Source: Streptomyces pyxinicus (GTDB lineage: Bacteria > Actinomycetota > Actinomycetes > Streptomycetales > Streptomycetaceae). From it: DNA of 64,000 nucleotides. The DNA is taken from the NCBI RefSeq assembly GCF_024753135.1, contig NZ_JANUGP010000003.1, positions 186,001-250,000 on the forward strand, in the 5' to 3' direction. The position numbers and the translations under genes are program-made. Below the pieces are notes generated by a model. That model was not told where the DNA came from, searched no databases, and saw only the letters and a list, made by a program, of their open reading frames with translations. This document shows, piece after piece, positions 49,825 through 58,920 of this stretch; position 1 is the stretch's first letter; each line of letters starts with the position of its first letter.

Positions 49825-51083
49825 CCGACACCCTCCTGATCCCCGGGATAGGCTCCGGAATGGACAGGTCGCTCGCCCGTGTGCAAGAAATGGGCGTGCG
49901 GACACTGGTCGTCACGGACCGGATCACCGAACGCGTCGAAAAAGGCGCCGATATTCTCCTGGAAGCCGACCCGGACGACTTCGGCGCCGTACTCTCGGCA
50001 ATTCGTGCGGAGCGGCCCGGGAGAATATCCGGGGTCATGTCACTGGGCTACGACAATCCGCCGGTCGTGGCTCGGCTGGCCGCCGAGCTGGGCTGCCCCG
50101 GCGTGCCCGTCGAGGTGGCCGACCTGTGCACCCTGAAGGACCGCCGGATCGCCGCGCTGGACCGGGCCGGGCTGCCCGTGCCCCGGTTCGCCGTGGCCAC
50201 CACCGCCGACGCGGCCCTCGCCGCGCTGGACCGGATCGGGCTGCCCGCCGTCGTCAAGCCCAGCGACCGCACCGGCTCCCTGGGCGTCGCCAAGCTGGAC
50301 GGCCGGGACACGGCGCGGGGGCCCGTCGAGCAGGCCCTCGCCCTGAGCCCGACCGGCCGGGTCGTCGTGGAGGAGTACCTGTCCGGCACCGAGCACACCG
50401 TGGCCGGGTTCGCCCTCGACGGCGTCCTGCGGGTCACCGGGTTCGCCGACCGGGAGTACGGCGAGAAGGAACGCTTCTTCCCGCACTTCTTCGAGGGCGG
50501 CGACACCCTGCCCTCCGTGCTGGACGCGGAGCAGCGCGCCGAGGTGGTGCGGACGGTCCAGCGGGGCGTCGACGCGCTCGGGCTGACCACCGCCGTCGTC
50601 AACACCGACATCCTGCGCACCCCCGACGGGCGGGTGTACCTGCTGGAGATCACCTGCCGGCTGACCGGCGCCCGCATCGCCACCGAGGTCATGCCGCTCG
50701 CCACCGGAATCGACCCGCTGCCCAACGCCGTCCGTCTCGCCCTGGGCCGCCCCCTGGTCGAGGAGGAACTGCGCCGGACCCGTGACCGCGCGGTCGTCCA
50801 GCGCTATCTGCCCGCCGACGGAGGCACCGTCGGACGGGTCGGTGACCTGGCCGAACTCGCCCGTACCCCCGGTGTCCACGACGTCTTCTGGGGCCTGGAC
50901 CTCGCCCCGGGCACCGTCCTGCCGCACTACCGCGGCGGTGACGAGGTGCTGGCCGGCGCGATCACCACCGGCCCGGACGCCGCCGCCGCCGAAGCCCTCG
51001 CCCTCGACGTGCTGTCCCGGCTGCCGCTCCACCTCACCGACCGCCCCGGAACGCGGCCGGCCCCGCCCGAACCGGCCCCCTGA
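49821..51083 (+). CDS. ATP-grasp ligase
   Basis: A 420-residue ATP-grasp enzyme. The lysine-containing PAVVKPSDRTGSLGVAKL, the VVVEEYLSGTEHTVAGFALD strand and the metal-binding VNTDILRTPDGRVYLLEITC RLTGAR region are present. The N-terminal domain (LLIPGIGSGMDRSLARVQEM) has a nucleotide-binding-like loop. Such enzymes form amide bonds through acyl phosphates, as in L-amino acid ligases. It is coupled to methyltransferases on both sides and may attach an amino acid or close the lactam of the product. Confidence 0.87.
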   Translation: MTDTLLIPGIGSGMDRSLARVQEMGVRTLVVTDRITERVEKGADILLEADPDDFGAVLSAIRAERPGRISGVMSLGYDNPPVVARLAAELGCPGVPVEVADLCTLKDRRIAALDRAGLPVPRFAVATTADAALAALDRIGLPAVVKPSDRTGSLGVAKLDGRDTARGPVEQALALSPTGRVVVEEYLSGTEHTVAGFALDGVLRVTGFADREYGEKERFFPHFFEGGDTLPSVLDAEQRAEVVRTVQRGVDALGLTTAVVNTDILRTPDGRVYLLEITCRLTGARIATEVMPLATGIDPLPNAVRLALGRPLVEEELRRTRDRAVVQRYLPADGGTVGRVGDLAELARTPGVHDVFWGLDLAPGTVLPHYRGGDEVLAGAITTGPDAAAAEALALDVLSRLPLHLTDRPGTRPAPPEPAP

Positions 51084-51140
51084 CCACGACCGCGCACCAC
51101 ACGCCCACCCCGCGCCCCACCCTCCGACAAGGGAACACCG

Positions 51141-51902
51141 ATGACCACCACCGCGTACGACCACTGGTCCGACACCTACGAGTTGTTCGAAGGCGCCATG
51201 GCCGAGGACACCTGGCGCCTGGGCATCGGGGCCGAACTGGCCAAGCTGGCCGCCCCCGGCCCCGTCCGCATCCTCGACCTCGGCGCCGGCACCGGCATGG
51301 GCAGCCGGGTGCTCGCCGGTCTCGTCCCGCAGGGCGAGGTGACCTCGCTGGACCGCTCGGCGGCCATGCTGGAGCACGGCGGCATACCGCCCGAGCTGCG
51401 CGTCGTCGGCGACATGGCACGCTTCACCGTCGCACCCGACTCCTTCGACTTCGTGGTGTCCGGGTTCGACGCCCTCAACTACCTGACCCCCGCCGACCTC
51501 GCCGAGTGCCTGGGCAACGCGGCCGCCGCCCTGCGCCCCGGCGGCCACCTGATCTTCGACTACTCCTCCCGCAAGGTCCTCCAGGAGGACTGGCGGAACC
51601 TGGAGCACGAGGAGACCCGCGAGGGCGTCCGCCTGCACCGCACGCACCGCTGGGACCCCGTACTGGCCCGCAGCCGCTCGGTCCTCTCCCTGTACGGCGC
51701 GGACGGCCTGCGCTGGCGCGAGACCCATCTGCAGTACGTCGTCGACCCGTTCACCATGGAGGAACTCGGCCGGACGGCCGGCCTGCGCACGGTCCGGGTC
51801 CGCGACATCGACGGCGACGGCTTCACCCCCGGCCACACCACGCACCTCTACCTCCTGCGCAAGGACGAGCAGGGTGCCCCGGCCACCGGGGAGCGGGCAT
51901 GA
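51141..51902 (+). CDS. Class I SAM-dependent methyltransferase (second)
   Basis: A 253-residue methyltransferase. VRILDLGAGTGMGSRVLAGL is motif I; VTSLDRSAAMLEHGGIPPEL follows, then FDFVVSGFDALNYLTPADLA. It is only loosely similar to the first methyltransferase of the operon, so they probably have different acceptors. AAGGGA lies 6 nt before ATG 51141. The stop overlaps the start of the glycosyltransferase gene by 4 bp. Confidence 0.87.
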   Translation: MTTTAYDHWSDTYELFEGAMAEDTWRLGIGAELAKLAAPGPVRILDLGAGTGMGSRVLAGLVPQGEVTSLDRSAAMLEHGGIPPELRVVGDMARFTVAPDSFDFVVSGFDALNYLTPADLAECLGNAAAALRPGGHLIFDYSSRKVLQEDWRNLEHEETREGVRLHRTHRWDPVLARSRSVLSLYGADGLRWRETHLQYVVDPFTMEELGRTAGLRTVRVRDIDGDGFTPGHTTHLYLLRKDEQGAPATGERA

Positions 51903-52969
51903 CCGCCGCCGGGGCCGCCGCGGCCGACGAGCGCACCGAACGGGTACTGGCGAGCACCAGCGTGGTCATCGCGCTCCGTGACGACGTGCGCATCCTGGAC
52001 TGCGTCGACTCGATCGACGAAGACGTGGAGATCGTGCTCGCGCTCAACGGCGCCACCGACGAGATCCGCCGCCTGCTGCGCGAACACCCGAGACCGCTGA
52101 CCGTCACCGAGATCCCCGACGCGGGCAACCTCGGCGCCGCCTACAACGCGGGCGCCGAGGCGGCGACCGGACGCTATCTGCTGCTGATGGACTCGGACTG
52201 CACCTTCGCCCCCGGCGTGGTCCGCATGATGGCCGCGGCCGTCGCGGACGACCCGGTGGTCAAGGGCCAGGTCGTCTACGGCGAGTCCGGCAGCCTGATG
52301 AGCCGGCTCACCGCCCGCGTGCGCGAGTACGACGAGGGCGAGTACGTCAGCGCCCTGTCCCCGCCGCTCATCTACGACCGGGCGATCGTCGAGCACATCG
52401 GCGGCTACCACTTCGACGGCCTGATCCACTGGTGCGAGGACCGGGAGTTCGACTTCCGGCTCCAACTGGCCGGCATCCCCGTACGGCACGTCCCCGAGGC
52501 CCGGATCTTCCACGACGCCCAGGTCGGCCTCCAGAACATGCGCAGCTACTTCCGCTACGGCGTCGGCGAGGGCATCGCCCAGGAGACCGGCGTCTTCACC
52601 ACCCCCGCCGTGCCCGTGCTGTGGCGGCTGTACGAGGCGAGCCGGACCCTCGCCGGGTGCGCCCGGCACAAGGGCGTCGGTGCCGCCGCCTACTACGCCC
52701 TGCTCAAGGCGGCGTTCCACACCGGCACCCTCTACCACCTGGTGCGCGACCCCTACGGGGTGCGGCCCCGGTATCCGGCGACCGCCGCCCGGGCCCGGAT
52801 GCTCCGGGCGATCCCGCAGCACTGCACCGAGCTGACGCCCGCCCAGCGGGAGCGGCTGCGCCGGGCGCACCTGCGGGCCGGGCGGCGGATCGTGCCGCTC
52901 ACGGACCTCACCGTGTTCCGGCACGACGCCGGGCCGAAGCCCGAACCGTCGCCTCAGGCGGCGTCGTGA
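51899..52969 (+). CDS. GT2-type glycosyltransferase
   Basis: A 356-residue GT-A-fold glycosyltransferase of the GT2 type. NLGAAYNAGAEAATGRYLLL followed by MDSDCTF (DxD) is the nucleotide-sugar site, and LIHWCEDREFDFRLQLAG is the ED(x)D acceptor motif. The C-terminal half (YYALLKAAFHTGTLYHLVRD) lacks obvious membrane helices. It likely attaches the amino sugar to the capreomycidine-derived core. ATGA overlap at the 5' end; its last 16 bp overlap the convergent hydrolase gene. Confidence 0.87.
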   Translation: MTAAGAAAADERTERVLASTSVVIALRDDVRILDCVDSIDEDVEIVLALNGATDEIRRLLREHPRPLTVTEIPDAGNLGAAYNAGAEAATGRYLLLMDSDCTFAPGVVRMMAAAVADDPVVKGQVVYGESGSLMSRLTARVREYDEGEYVSALSPPLIYDRAIVEHIGGYHFDGLIHWCEDREFDFRLQLAGIPVRHVPEARIFHDAQVGLQNMRSYFRYGVGEGIAQETGVFTTPAVPVLWRLYEASRTLAGCARHKGVGAAAYYALLKAAFHTGTLYHLVRDPYGVRPRYPATAARARMLRAIPQHCTELTPAQRERLRRAHLRAGRRIVPLTDLTVFRHDAGPKPEPSPQAAS

Positions 52970-54660
52970 GCGTCCGGCAGGCCGGGGGAGAGCGGGAGCA
53001 GCAGTCGCGAGGGTCGGCCGGGTCCGTGGTGGACCCGGTTGACGGCCGTGACGACGGGGGCGTCCGCCAGGGTCAGCGGGGTGCCGCCGGTGTTCGGATT
53101 GGGGTCGAAACGCGGGAAGTTGCTGCTGGACACCTCCAGCCGGACCCGGTGGCCGGGCCGGAAGACGTGCACGACGGTCCCGGCCGCCACCGCCAGCGCG
53201 TGGACCGTGTCCGGGGCCGGCGGACGCACCCCGTCCAGCCGGGCCCGGTGTCCGATCCGGACGACGCCGTCGCAGAGGATCTCCGCGCGGCCGTCCGGGT
53301 ACACGTCGACCAGCTTGGCCGTGAAGTCGGTGTCGGGCGCGGACGAGGAGACGTACAGCTCGGCGACGACGCGCCCGGACACCACGAGCGGCGCGTCCAG
53401 CGGGGGACCGGTGTAGCAGAGCACGTCGGAGCGGTCCTCCACCGCGCGCTGGTCGAGGGGGCCGCAGTCGGCGCCGACGAGCATGCCCGTCATACAGGTC
53501 GCCCCACCGGCGGTCGGGACGGGGTCACGGGGGTCGTAGCGGTAGACGTCCGTGCCCTCCCGGCGGGGCGGCTCCAAGCGCAGCACGCCCGAGCCGTGCC
53601 GGGTGCGGGCGTCGCCGTCGCCGCCGAGGTGCAGCGCGAGCGGGGAACTGTCGGCGCCGGGCGGTCCGGCGGGGCGGACCCAGCGGTCCGCCCCGCTCGC
53701 GAACACCCGCACCGGCGGCCCGGCCTCGCCGGCCATCCCCTTCACATGCCGGTCGAAGAAGGCGAGATGGGCCGCCGTCATGTCGAACTCCGCCTCGTCG
53801 GCGCGGAGTCCGTAGCGCCGCTCGGGAAAGACGCCTCCGGTCACGCAGTGCGACCACGGGCCGATCAGCAGCTGGTCGCCGGGCCGGGGCGACGGCCCGC
53901 GCAGGGTGCCCGGCAGGAAGACGTCGTACCAGCCTCCGACGACCAGCGCCGGCGGCCGGGGCCCCCGCGGGGCGGCGGCCAGCCCGCGCCAGTGGGCGTC
54001 CGGCTCCGGGTGCTCAAGCCACTCGCGGTAGTAGGGGGCGAGCCGGTCCAGCAGCGGCAGCGCCCGCCACGGCGCCCGGTAGAGCTGGTCGATGCCGTCC
54101 AGCGCCTCCGCCACCGCGCGGACGTCCGCCGCGTCGCCCCCGGCGCGCTCGACCTGTCCGTGCAGCAGGTCGCCCAGCACCCAGTGCAGACAGAATCCGA
54201 GCTGGAAGGCACCGCCCAGATACGTCCAGCCCTCGTAGGGGTCGGCGGCGGCGACATGCGGGGCGACGGCCCGCAGCGCCGCCGGCGCGGCGGCCGCCGC
54301 GTGCCACTGCGCGGCACCCTCGTAGGACCGCCCGATCATGCCGATGGCCCCGTCGCACCAGCTCTGGCGGGCGGCCCACTCCACGGTGTCCCGGCCGTCG
54401 CGGGCGTCGTCCGCGAACGGCCGGAAGACCCCGCCGGACGCGTACCGGCCGCGCACGTCCTGCACCACGAGGCAGTACCCGGCCTCGACCAGCCGCATCC
54501 AGTTCAGCGAACGGCCCCCCGCCGACGACCCCTTGTCGTACGGGGTCCGCTGGAGGAGGGCCGGCAGGGGGCGGGAGGTGTCCGGGCGGTACACGTCCGC
54601 CCGCAGCACCACACCGTCACGCATGGGGACGGGTACGTCCCGGTCGATCACCAGTCGCAC
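52954..54660 (-). CDS. CocE/NonD family hydrolase
   Basis: A 568-residue serine hydrolase of the CocE/X-Pro-dipeptidyl-peptidase S15 class. RDVPVPMRDGVVLRADVYRP is the N-terminal signature, IGMIGRSYEGAAQWHAAAA the nucleophile elbow (Ser in GRSYEG), and the C-terminal jelly-roll domain follows (VSGRVVAELYVSSSAPDTDF). It could cleave an acyl or peptidyl cap during maturation or export. GTG 54660 is the start. The gene is convergent with the glycosyltransferase and co-directional with the Fem-like gene 12 bp upstream. Confidence 0.86.
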   Translation of the reverse strand: MRLVIDRDVPVPMRDGVVLRADVYRPDTSRPLPALLQRTPYDKGSSAGGRSLNWMRLVEAGYCLVVQDVRGRYASGGVFRPFADDARDGRDTVEWAARQSWCDGAIGMIGRSYEGAAQWHAAAAAPAALRAVAPHVAAADPYEGWTYLGGAFQLGFCLHWVLGDLLHGQVERAGGDAADVRAVAEALDGIDQLYRAPWRALPLLDRLAPYYREWLEHPEPDAHWRGLAAAPRGPRPPALVVGGWYDVFLPGTLRGPSPRPGDQLLIGPWSHCVTGGVFPERRYGLRADEAEFDMTAAHLAFFDRHVKGMAGEAGPPVRVFASGADRWVRPAGPPGADSSPLALHLGGDGDARTRHGSGVLRLEPPRREGTDVYRYDPRDPVPTAGGATCMTGMLVGADCGPLDQRAVEDRSDVLCYTGPPLDAPLVVSGRVVAELYVSSSAPDTDFTAKLVDVYPDGRAEILCDGVVRIGHRARLDGVRPPAPDTVHALAVAAGTVVHVFRPGHRVRLEVSSSNFPRFDPNPNTGGTPLTLADAPVVTAVNRVHHGPGRPSRLLLPLSPGLPDAHDAA

Positions 54661-54672
54661 GAGCGTCCCCTC

Positions 54673-55563
54673 TCAGCCGGCGGACCGCGTGTAGGTGGGG
54701 TAGCGCAGGACCGAGCCGCCGAACCCGAGCTTGAACCGGTTGATCCCGGCCGTCTTCCCCGTCACCTCGCCGGTGGATATACCGCTCAGGTCGAAATGGT
54801 CCAGCCCCTCGGCCGCCGCCCGCCTGATGGTCTCGAAATGCACGAAGTTCATCGAGCCGTCGACGCGGTGATCCGGATGCGTGGCCACAAAACGCGCCTC
54901 CAGGGAATTCCGGTTCCGGAAGCATATGGAACCGGCCGCCACCCGCCCCTCGTGCACAGCGGTGAAAAGCCGGACCGACGGATGCTCCAGCAGATCGTGC
55001 AGCAGATCGAGGGGGGCGAGGTCGGGTGAATCCGCGCGGACCATCGCCGGTGCGTAGAAGTCGTAGAACTCTTCGATCCGGCCGGGGTCGTCGGAGAATT
55101 CCAGACCGCTGCGCAGTGCCCGGCGCACCCGGCCGCGGGTGCTCGGGCGCATCCGGGCGAGGATCGCCTCGGCACCGCCACCGGTGGGCACGAGTCCGGT
55201 GGCGTAGGGCGGGGCGGGCCGGTACCCGGCGGCTGCCAGCACCTCGGGGAAGTCCCACTCCGGAAGCAGCACCAGCGTGGCGGAGCCGAGCCGGGAAACC
55301 CCGCTGAGCAGGGCGGACAGCAGCTCCGGGTCCGGGTGTCCGGCCGGTCCCTTCCACAGGAACCAGCCGTCGTCACCGCCGTCCTCCAGCAGCGCGGCGG
55401 CGCTCCGGCCGCCGGGGGAGTCCGCGCGCAGCAGCCGCACCGGATCGCCGCGCCCCGCCAGCAGCCGGAACCGGCCGGCGCTCTGGTGGAAGTCCTCCGC
55501 GGGGACGTCCGCCTCGTCGGGAACGTCGGCGGTGTCTTCCGAATGCATGATCGGACGAAGCAC
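54673..55563 (-). CDS. Fem-like aminoacyl-tRNA-dependent peptidyltransferase
   Basis: A 296-residue double-GNAT-fold protein of the FemXAB type. ILARMRPSTRGRVRRALRSG is the conserved Arg-rich block, and the C-terminal FDLSGISTGEVTGKTAGINR then FKLGFGGSVLRYPTY is diagnostic for lipid II:glycyltransferase-like enzymes. Fem enzymes pass an amino acid from charged tRNA to an amine. In the BD-12/citromycin branch of streptothricins, a Fem-like enzyme adds glycine to the amino-sugar intermediate. That makes this the main hint for the acyl side chain here. GTG 55563 has AAAGG at 7 nt; ATG 55548 is an alternative. Confidence 0.87.
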   Translation of the reverse strand: MLRPIMHSEDTADVPDEADVPAEDFHQSAGRFRLLAGRGDPVRLLRADSPGGRSAAALLEDGGDDGWFLWKGPAGHPDPELLSALLSGVSRLGSATLVLLPEWDFPEVLAAAGYRPAPPYATGLVPTGGGAEAILARMRPSTRGRVRRALRSGLEFSDDPGRIEEFYDFYAPAMVRADSPDLAPLDLLHDLLEHPSVRLFTAVHEGRVAAGSICFRNRNSLEARFVATHPDHRVDGSMNFVHFETIRRAAAEGLDHFDLSGISTGEVTGKTAGINRFKLGFGGSVLRYPTYTRSAG

Positions 55564-55813
55564 GGTGTGACCTTTCTTCTGGTTTCTCGCGCGGGAAATT
55601 GGACGTGTCCAGCGGGTTTCTCGGCATGCGGCAGAACGAGAAAGTGCGAAGAGGTGACCGAACCGCCCGGCGGGTTTCCGCCCGGTGCGGTCTCGGAGAA
55701 GGAAAGAGGCCGGCGCCTATTTCTTCGGCGCGGTATCGCTGCTAATTTCTAGCGCACCGGTCGTCGTCCGTCAATTACCGGGCCCACGGCCCGTTCGAAG
55801 GGAATGACTTGCC

Positions 55814-57523
55814 ATGCGAATTCTCGGTGTGAATGGCTGGCCGGGCGCGAGCCACGACGGGTCCGCCTGCCTCCTGGTCGACGGGAAGGTGGTGGCGTTC
55901 GCCGAGGAGGAACGCTTCACCCGGCACAAGCACGGCTACGGCGAGGCACCGCTGCACGCCGCCGCGTTCTGCCTCCGGGAGGGCGGCCTGACGCTGGAGG
56001 ACATCGACGTCGTCGCGCACGGCTGGGACATGCCCTCGCTGCTCACCCGGCGGGGCCTGGACTGGTTCCCCGACAGCGCCACCGCCCTGGACTTCCTGTT
56101 CCCCCGGGAGTTCTACCCGCGCAGCCGCGACCCGCAGCTGGTCTTCGTCCCGCACCACACCGCCCACGCGGCCAGCGCCTACTACTTCTCCGGCCGCGAG
56201 CAGGGCGCCGTCCTGGTCCTCGACGGCCAGGGGGAGTGCGAGAGCGCCACGCTCGCCTCCGCCGTCGGCGGCGAGCTGAAGGTGCTGGAGGCCGTCCCGC
56301 CCGGCTGGTCCCTCGGCTACTTCTACGCCGCCGTCTGCGAGTACGCGGGCCTCGGCGCCGACGCCGCCGGCAAGGCCATGGGGCTCGCCCCCTACGGCAC
56401 GCCCGGAGACCTGACCTTCGGCGGCGGCCTCGGCTTCCACGACGACGGCTACACCGTCGGACCGGTGCCGCGCTCCCTGCTGTCCACCGGCAGCACCGAC
56501 GAGGAGGCGGACACCCTGCGGCTGTGGCTCGCCCACCTGGAGAAGACCAGCGCGCTGCCGCCCAACCGCACCAGCCGCCACTACGACCGCGAGCGCGGCC
56601 GCTTCGTCCGGCGCACCGAACGCGACCCCTACGAGTACCGGGACCTCGCGGCCACCGCTCAGGAGGCACTGGAGCGCTCGGTCGTCGCGATGGCCCGGCG
56701 GCTGCTGCGCGAGACCGGCCAGGACACCCTGCTGCTGGCCGGCGGTGTCGGCTTCAACGCGACCCTCAACGGCAAGCTCGCCCGACTCCCCGAGGTCCGC
56801 GACCTGTTCGTGCAGCCTCTCGCCGGCGACCAGGGCGTCAGCCTCGGCGCGGCGGGCTGGGTGGCCGCCCAGCACGGCGAGACCATCACGCCGATGACCG
56901 GCTCGCTCGCGTACGGCGAGCAGTGGGACGCCGACGCCGTCCGCCGGGTGCTGCACAAGCAGGGCGTCCGCCACGCCGAGCACGAGGACATAGCCGACGC
57001 GGTGGCCGGGCTGCTGGGCCGCGGCCAGATCGTCGGCTGGCACCAGGGACGCGGCGAGGGCGGCCCCCGTGCCCTGGGCCACCGCTCCATCGTGACCGCG
57101 CCGTTCCCGGTGGCCAAGCGCGACCGCATCAACCTCACGGTCAAGGACCGGGAATGGTGGCGGCCGTTCGCGCCCAGCATGCGCCTGGAGGAGGCCGGCA
57201 CCCTGCTCGGCGACGACACCCCGCTGCCCTACATGATCGTCACCACCCCCGTGCCCGACGCCGGGCGGGACGCGATGCCCGCGGTGATCCACGTCGACGG
57301 CACCACCCGCCCGCAGACGGTCACCGCCGAGGACGACCCGCTCTACCACCGGCTGCTGGGCCAAGTCGCCGAGCACACCGGCCACGCGGTCGTCCTCAAC
57401 ACGTCGTTCAACGGCCGTGACGAGCCGGTCGTGTGGACCCCCGCCGACGCCCTCGCCACCTTCGCCCGCAGCCCCCTGGACGCCCTGGCGCTGGGCCCGT
57501 TCCTGATCCGCCGCACCGACTGA
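55814..57523 (+). CDS. NodU/CmcH-type O-carbamoyltransferase
   Basis: A 569-residue carbamoyltransferase. The N-terminal Kae1-like domain has GASHDGSACLLVDGKVVAFA, VFVPHHTAHAASAYYFSG (the HxxxH iron/metal site), VLDGQGECESATLAS and DAAGKAMGLAPYG; the C-terminal part has GRGEGGPRALGHRSIVTAPF and LNTSFNGRDEPVVWTPADAL. This family carbamoylates sugar or antibiotic hydroxyls using carbamoyl phosphate and ATP. Streptothricin contains an O-carbamoyl on its gulosamine, so this fits. It is divergent from the Fem-like gene across a 250-bp promoter region with no clear operator. Confidence 0.92.
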   Translation: MRILGVNGWPGASHDGSACLLVDGKVVAFAEEERFTRHKHGYGEAPLHAAAFCLREGGLTLEDIDVVAHGWDMPSLLTRRGLDWFPDSATALDFLFPREFYPRSRDPQLVFVPHHTAHAASAYYFSGREQGAVLVLDGQGECESATLASAVGGELKVLEAVPPGWSLGYFYAAVCEYAGLGADAAGKAMGLAPYGTPGDLTFGGGLGFHDDGYTVGPVPRSLLSTGSTDEEADTLRLWLAHLEKTSALPPNRTSRHYDRERGRFVRRTERDPYEYRDLAATAQEALERSVVAMARRLLRETGQDTLLLAGGVGFNATLNGKLARLPEVRDLFVQPLAGDQGVSLGAAGWVAAQHGETITPMTGSLAYGEQWDADAVRRVLHKQGVRHAEHEDIADAVAGLLGRGQIVGWHQGRGEGGPRALGHRSIVTAPFPVAKRDRINLTVKDREWWRPFAPSMRLEEAGTLLGDDTPLPYMIVTTPVPDAGRDAMPAVIHVDGTTRPQTVTAEDDPLYHRLLGQVAEHTGHAVVLNTSFNGRDEPVVWTPADALATFARSPLDALALGPFLIRRTD

Positions 57524-57602
57524 CGCCGCCCGCCGCACCCCAGACCGCCCTGTCCGCCGGACGCCCCCGTGCTAGCGTCCTCCCATGCCTTATTAGGTCC
57601 GC

Positions 57603-58907
57603 ATGCCCCAGCCGCCGTCCTCCGGCCCCTTCCGCGTCGGCCTCGTGTACCTGTACACCGGCCTGACCGAACTCCTCCCGCTGCACGCCGTCTACGCCCT
57701 GTCGATGACCTCGCACGGGGTCTCCACCGGAGAACTGTCGGTTCTCTTCGCGGTGTGGACGGTGACCACCTTCGTCTGCGAGGTCCCTTCCGGGGCCCTG
57801 GCCGACCGCTTCCCCCGCCACCGCGTGCTCGCCGCCGCGGCGCTCGCGCAATGCACCGGGTTCGCCCTGTGGACCGCGCTGCCCTCGCTCGGCTCGTTCG
57901 CGGCCGGATTCGTCCTGTGGGGTGCGGGCACCGCCCTCACCTCCGGGACGCTCCAGTCCCTGGTCTACGACGGCCTCGCCGCCGAGGGCAGAGCCGGCCG
58001 GTACGCCCATGTCAGCAGCCGGGTGGCCGCCGTCCAGGCGTGCTCGGTGGCGGCCAGCTCACTGGCCGCCACCCCGCTGGTCCTGTTCGGCGGCTATCCC
58101 GCCGCCGGCTGGGTGTCCGTCCTGTTCACCCTGCTCGCCGTCCCCACCGCCCTCGGCCTCGGCCGCCGGGCCCCCGGCCCGGTTCCGGCCGCCGCGCCGG
58201 AGCCGGACACGGAGTCGGGCCGGGAGCCGGACCCGCGTCCCGACCCCGGCGCGCACCCCGAGGGCTATCTCGCCGTGCTGCGCGCCGGGCTCGCCGAGGC
58301 CCGCACCACCCCGCGGGTGCGCTCCGCCGCCCTGCTGGCCGCCGCCCTCACCGGCCTCGCCGTGGTGGACGAGTACCTCCCGGTGCTGGCCCGCGAGGCC
58401 GGCACGCCCGCCGCCGCCGTGCCGCTGCTCCTGCTGCTGCCCTGGGCGGCGATGGCGGCGGGCGGCTTCGCAGGCGGACGCATGGCCGGCGCCGGCGACC
58501 GCCTGCTGGCGGTGCTGCTCGGCGCGGGCGGTGCGGCGCTGGCCGCCGGAGCGCTCACCGCCCGCCCGGCCGGGTTCCTCGGCATCGCCGCGTTCTACTG
58601 GGTGCTGCGGCTGGCCCAGGTCGTCGCCGACACCCGGCTCCAGCACGCCATCTCCGGGCCGGCCCGGGCCACGGTCACCTCGGTCGCCGGTCTCGGCGCC
58701 CAGGCCGTCGCCCTCGCCGTCTTCCTGACCCTCGGCCTCGCGGCCCGCTGGGCCTCCGCGGCCGTGCTGGTCGCCCTCACCGCCGTACCGGTACTGCTGC
58801 TGGCCGTGCGGCTGGCCCTGCGACCGGCCCCCGCGCACCACACCCCGCCACCGCCCGACGACTCCCCGCGTCCCGCACGGGCCGACGCCGTCGAACGCCA
58901 CTCATGA
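57603..58907 (+). CDS. MFS transporter (second exporter of the cluster)
   Basis: A 434-residue major facilitator with about 12 hydrophobic segments. VPSGALADRFPRHRVLAAAA is motif A, and GTALTSGTLQSLVYDGLAAE is typical of the drug-export subgroup found in biosynthetic clusters. The central loop (about 195-220) is acidic and Pro-rich. ATG 57603 has only a weak AGG site. The stop lies 13 bp before the T-C-A NRPS. Role: export of the product or an intermediate. Confidence 0.86.
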   Translation: MPQPPSSGPFRVGLVYLYTGLTELLPLHAVYALSMTSHGVSTGELSVLFAVWTVTTFVCEVPSGALADRFPRHRVLAAAALAQCTGFALWTALPSLGSFAAGFVLWGAGTALTSGTLQSLVYDGLAAEGRAGRYAHVSSRVAAVQACSVAASSLAATPLVLFGGYPAAGWVSVLFTLLAVPTALGLGRRAPGPVPAAAPEPDTESGREPDPRPDPGAHPEGYLAVLRAGLAEARTTPRVRSAALLAAALTGLAVVDEYLPVLAREAGTPAAAVPLLLLLPWAAMAAGGFAGGRMAGAGDRLLAVLLGAGGAALAAGALTARPAGFLGIAAFYWVLRLAQVVADTRLQHAISGPARATVTSVAGLGAQAVALAVFLTLGLAARWASAAVLVALTAVPVLLLAVRLALRPAPAHHTPPPPDDSPRPARADAVERHS

Positions 58908-58920
58908 AGGAGAGCGAAGC

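Noticed and set aside
57575..57602. Short ATG...TAG reading frame just before the MFS gene as a leader peptide
   Set aside because: Only a few codons, no ribosome site and no attenuator-like hairpin; most likely chance.
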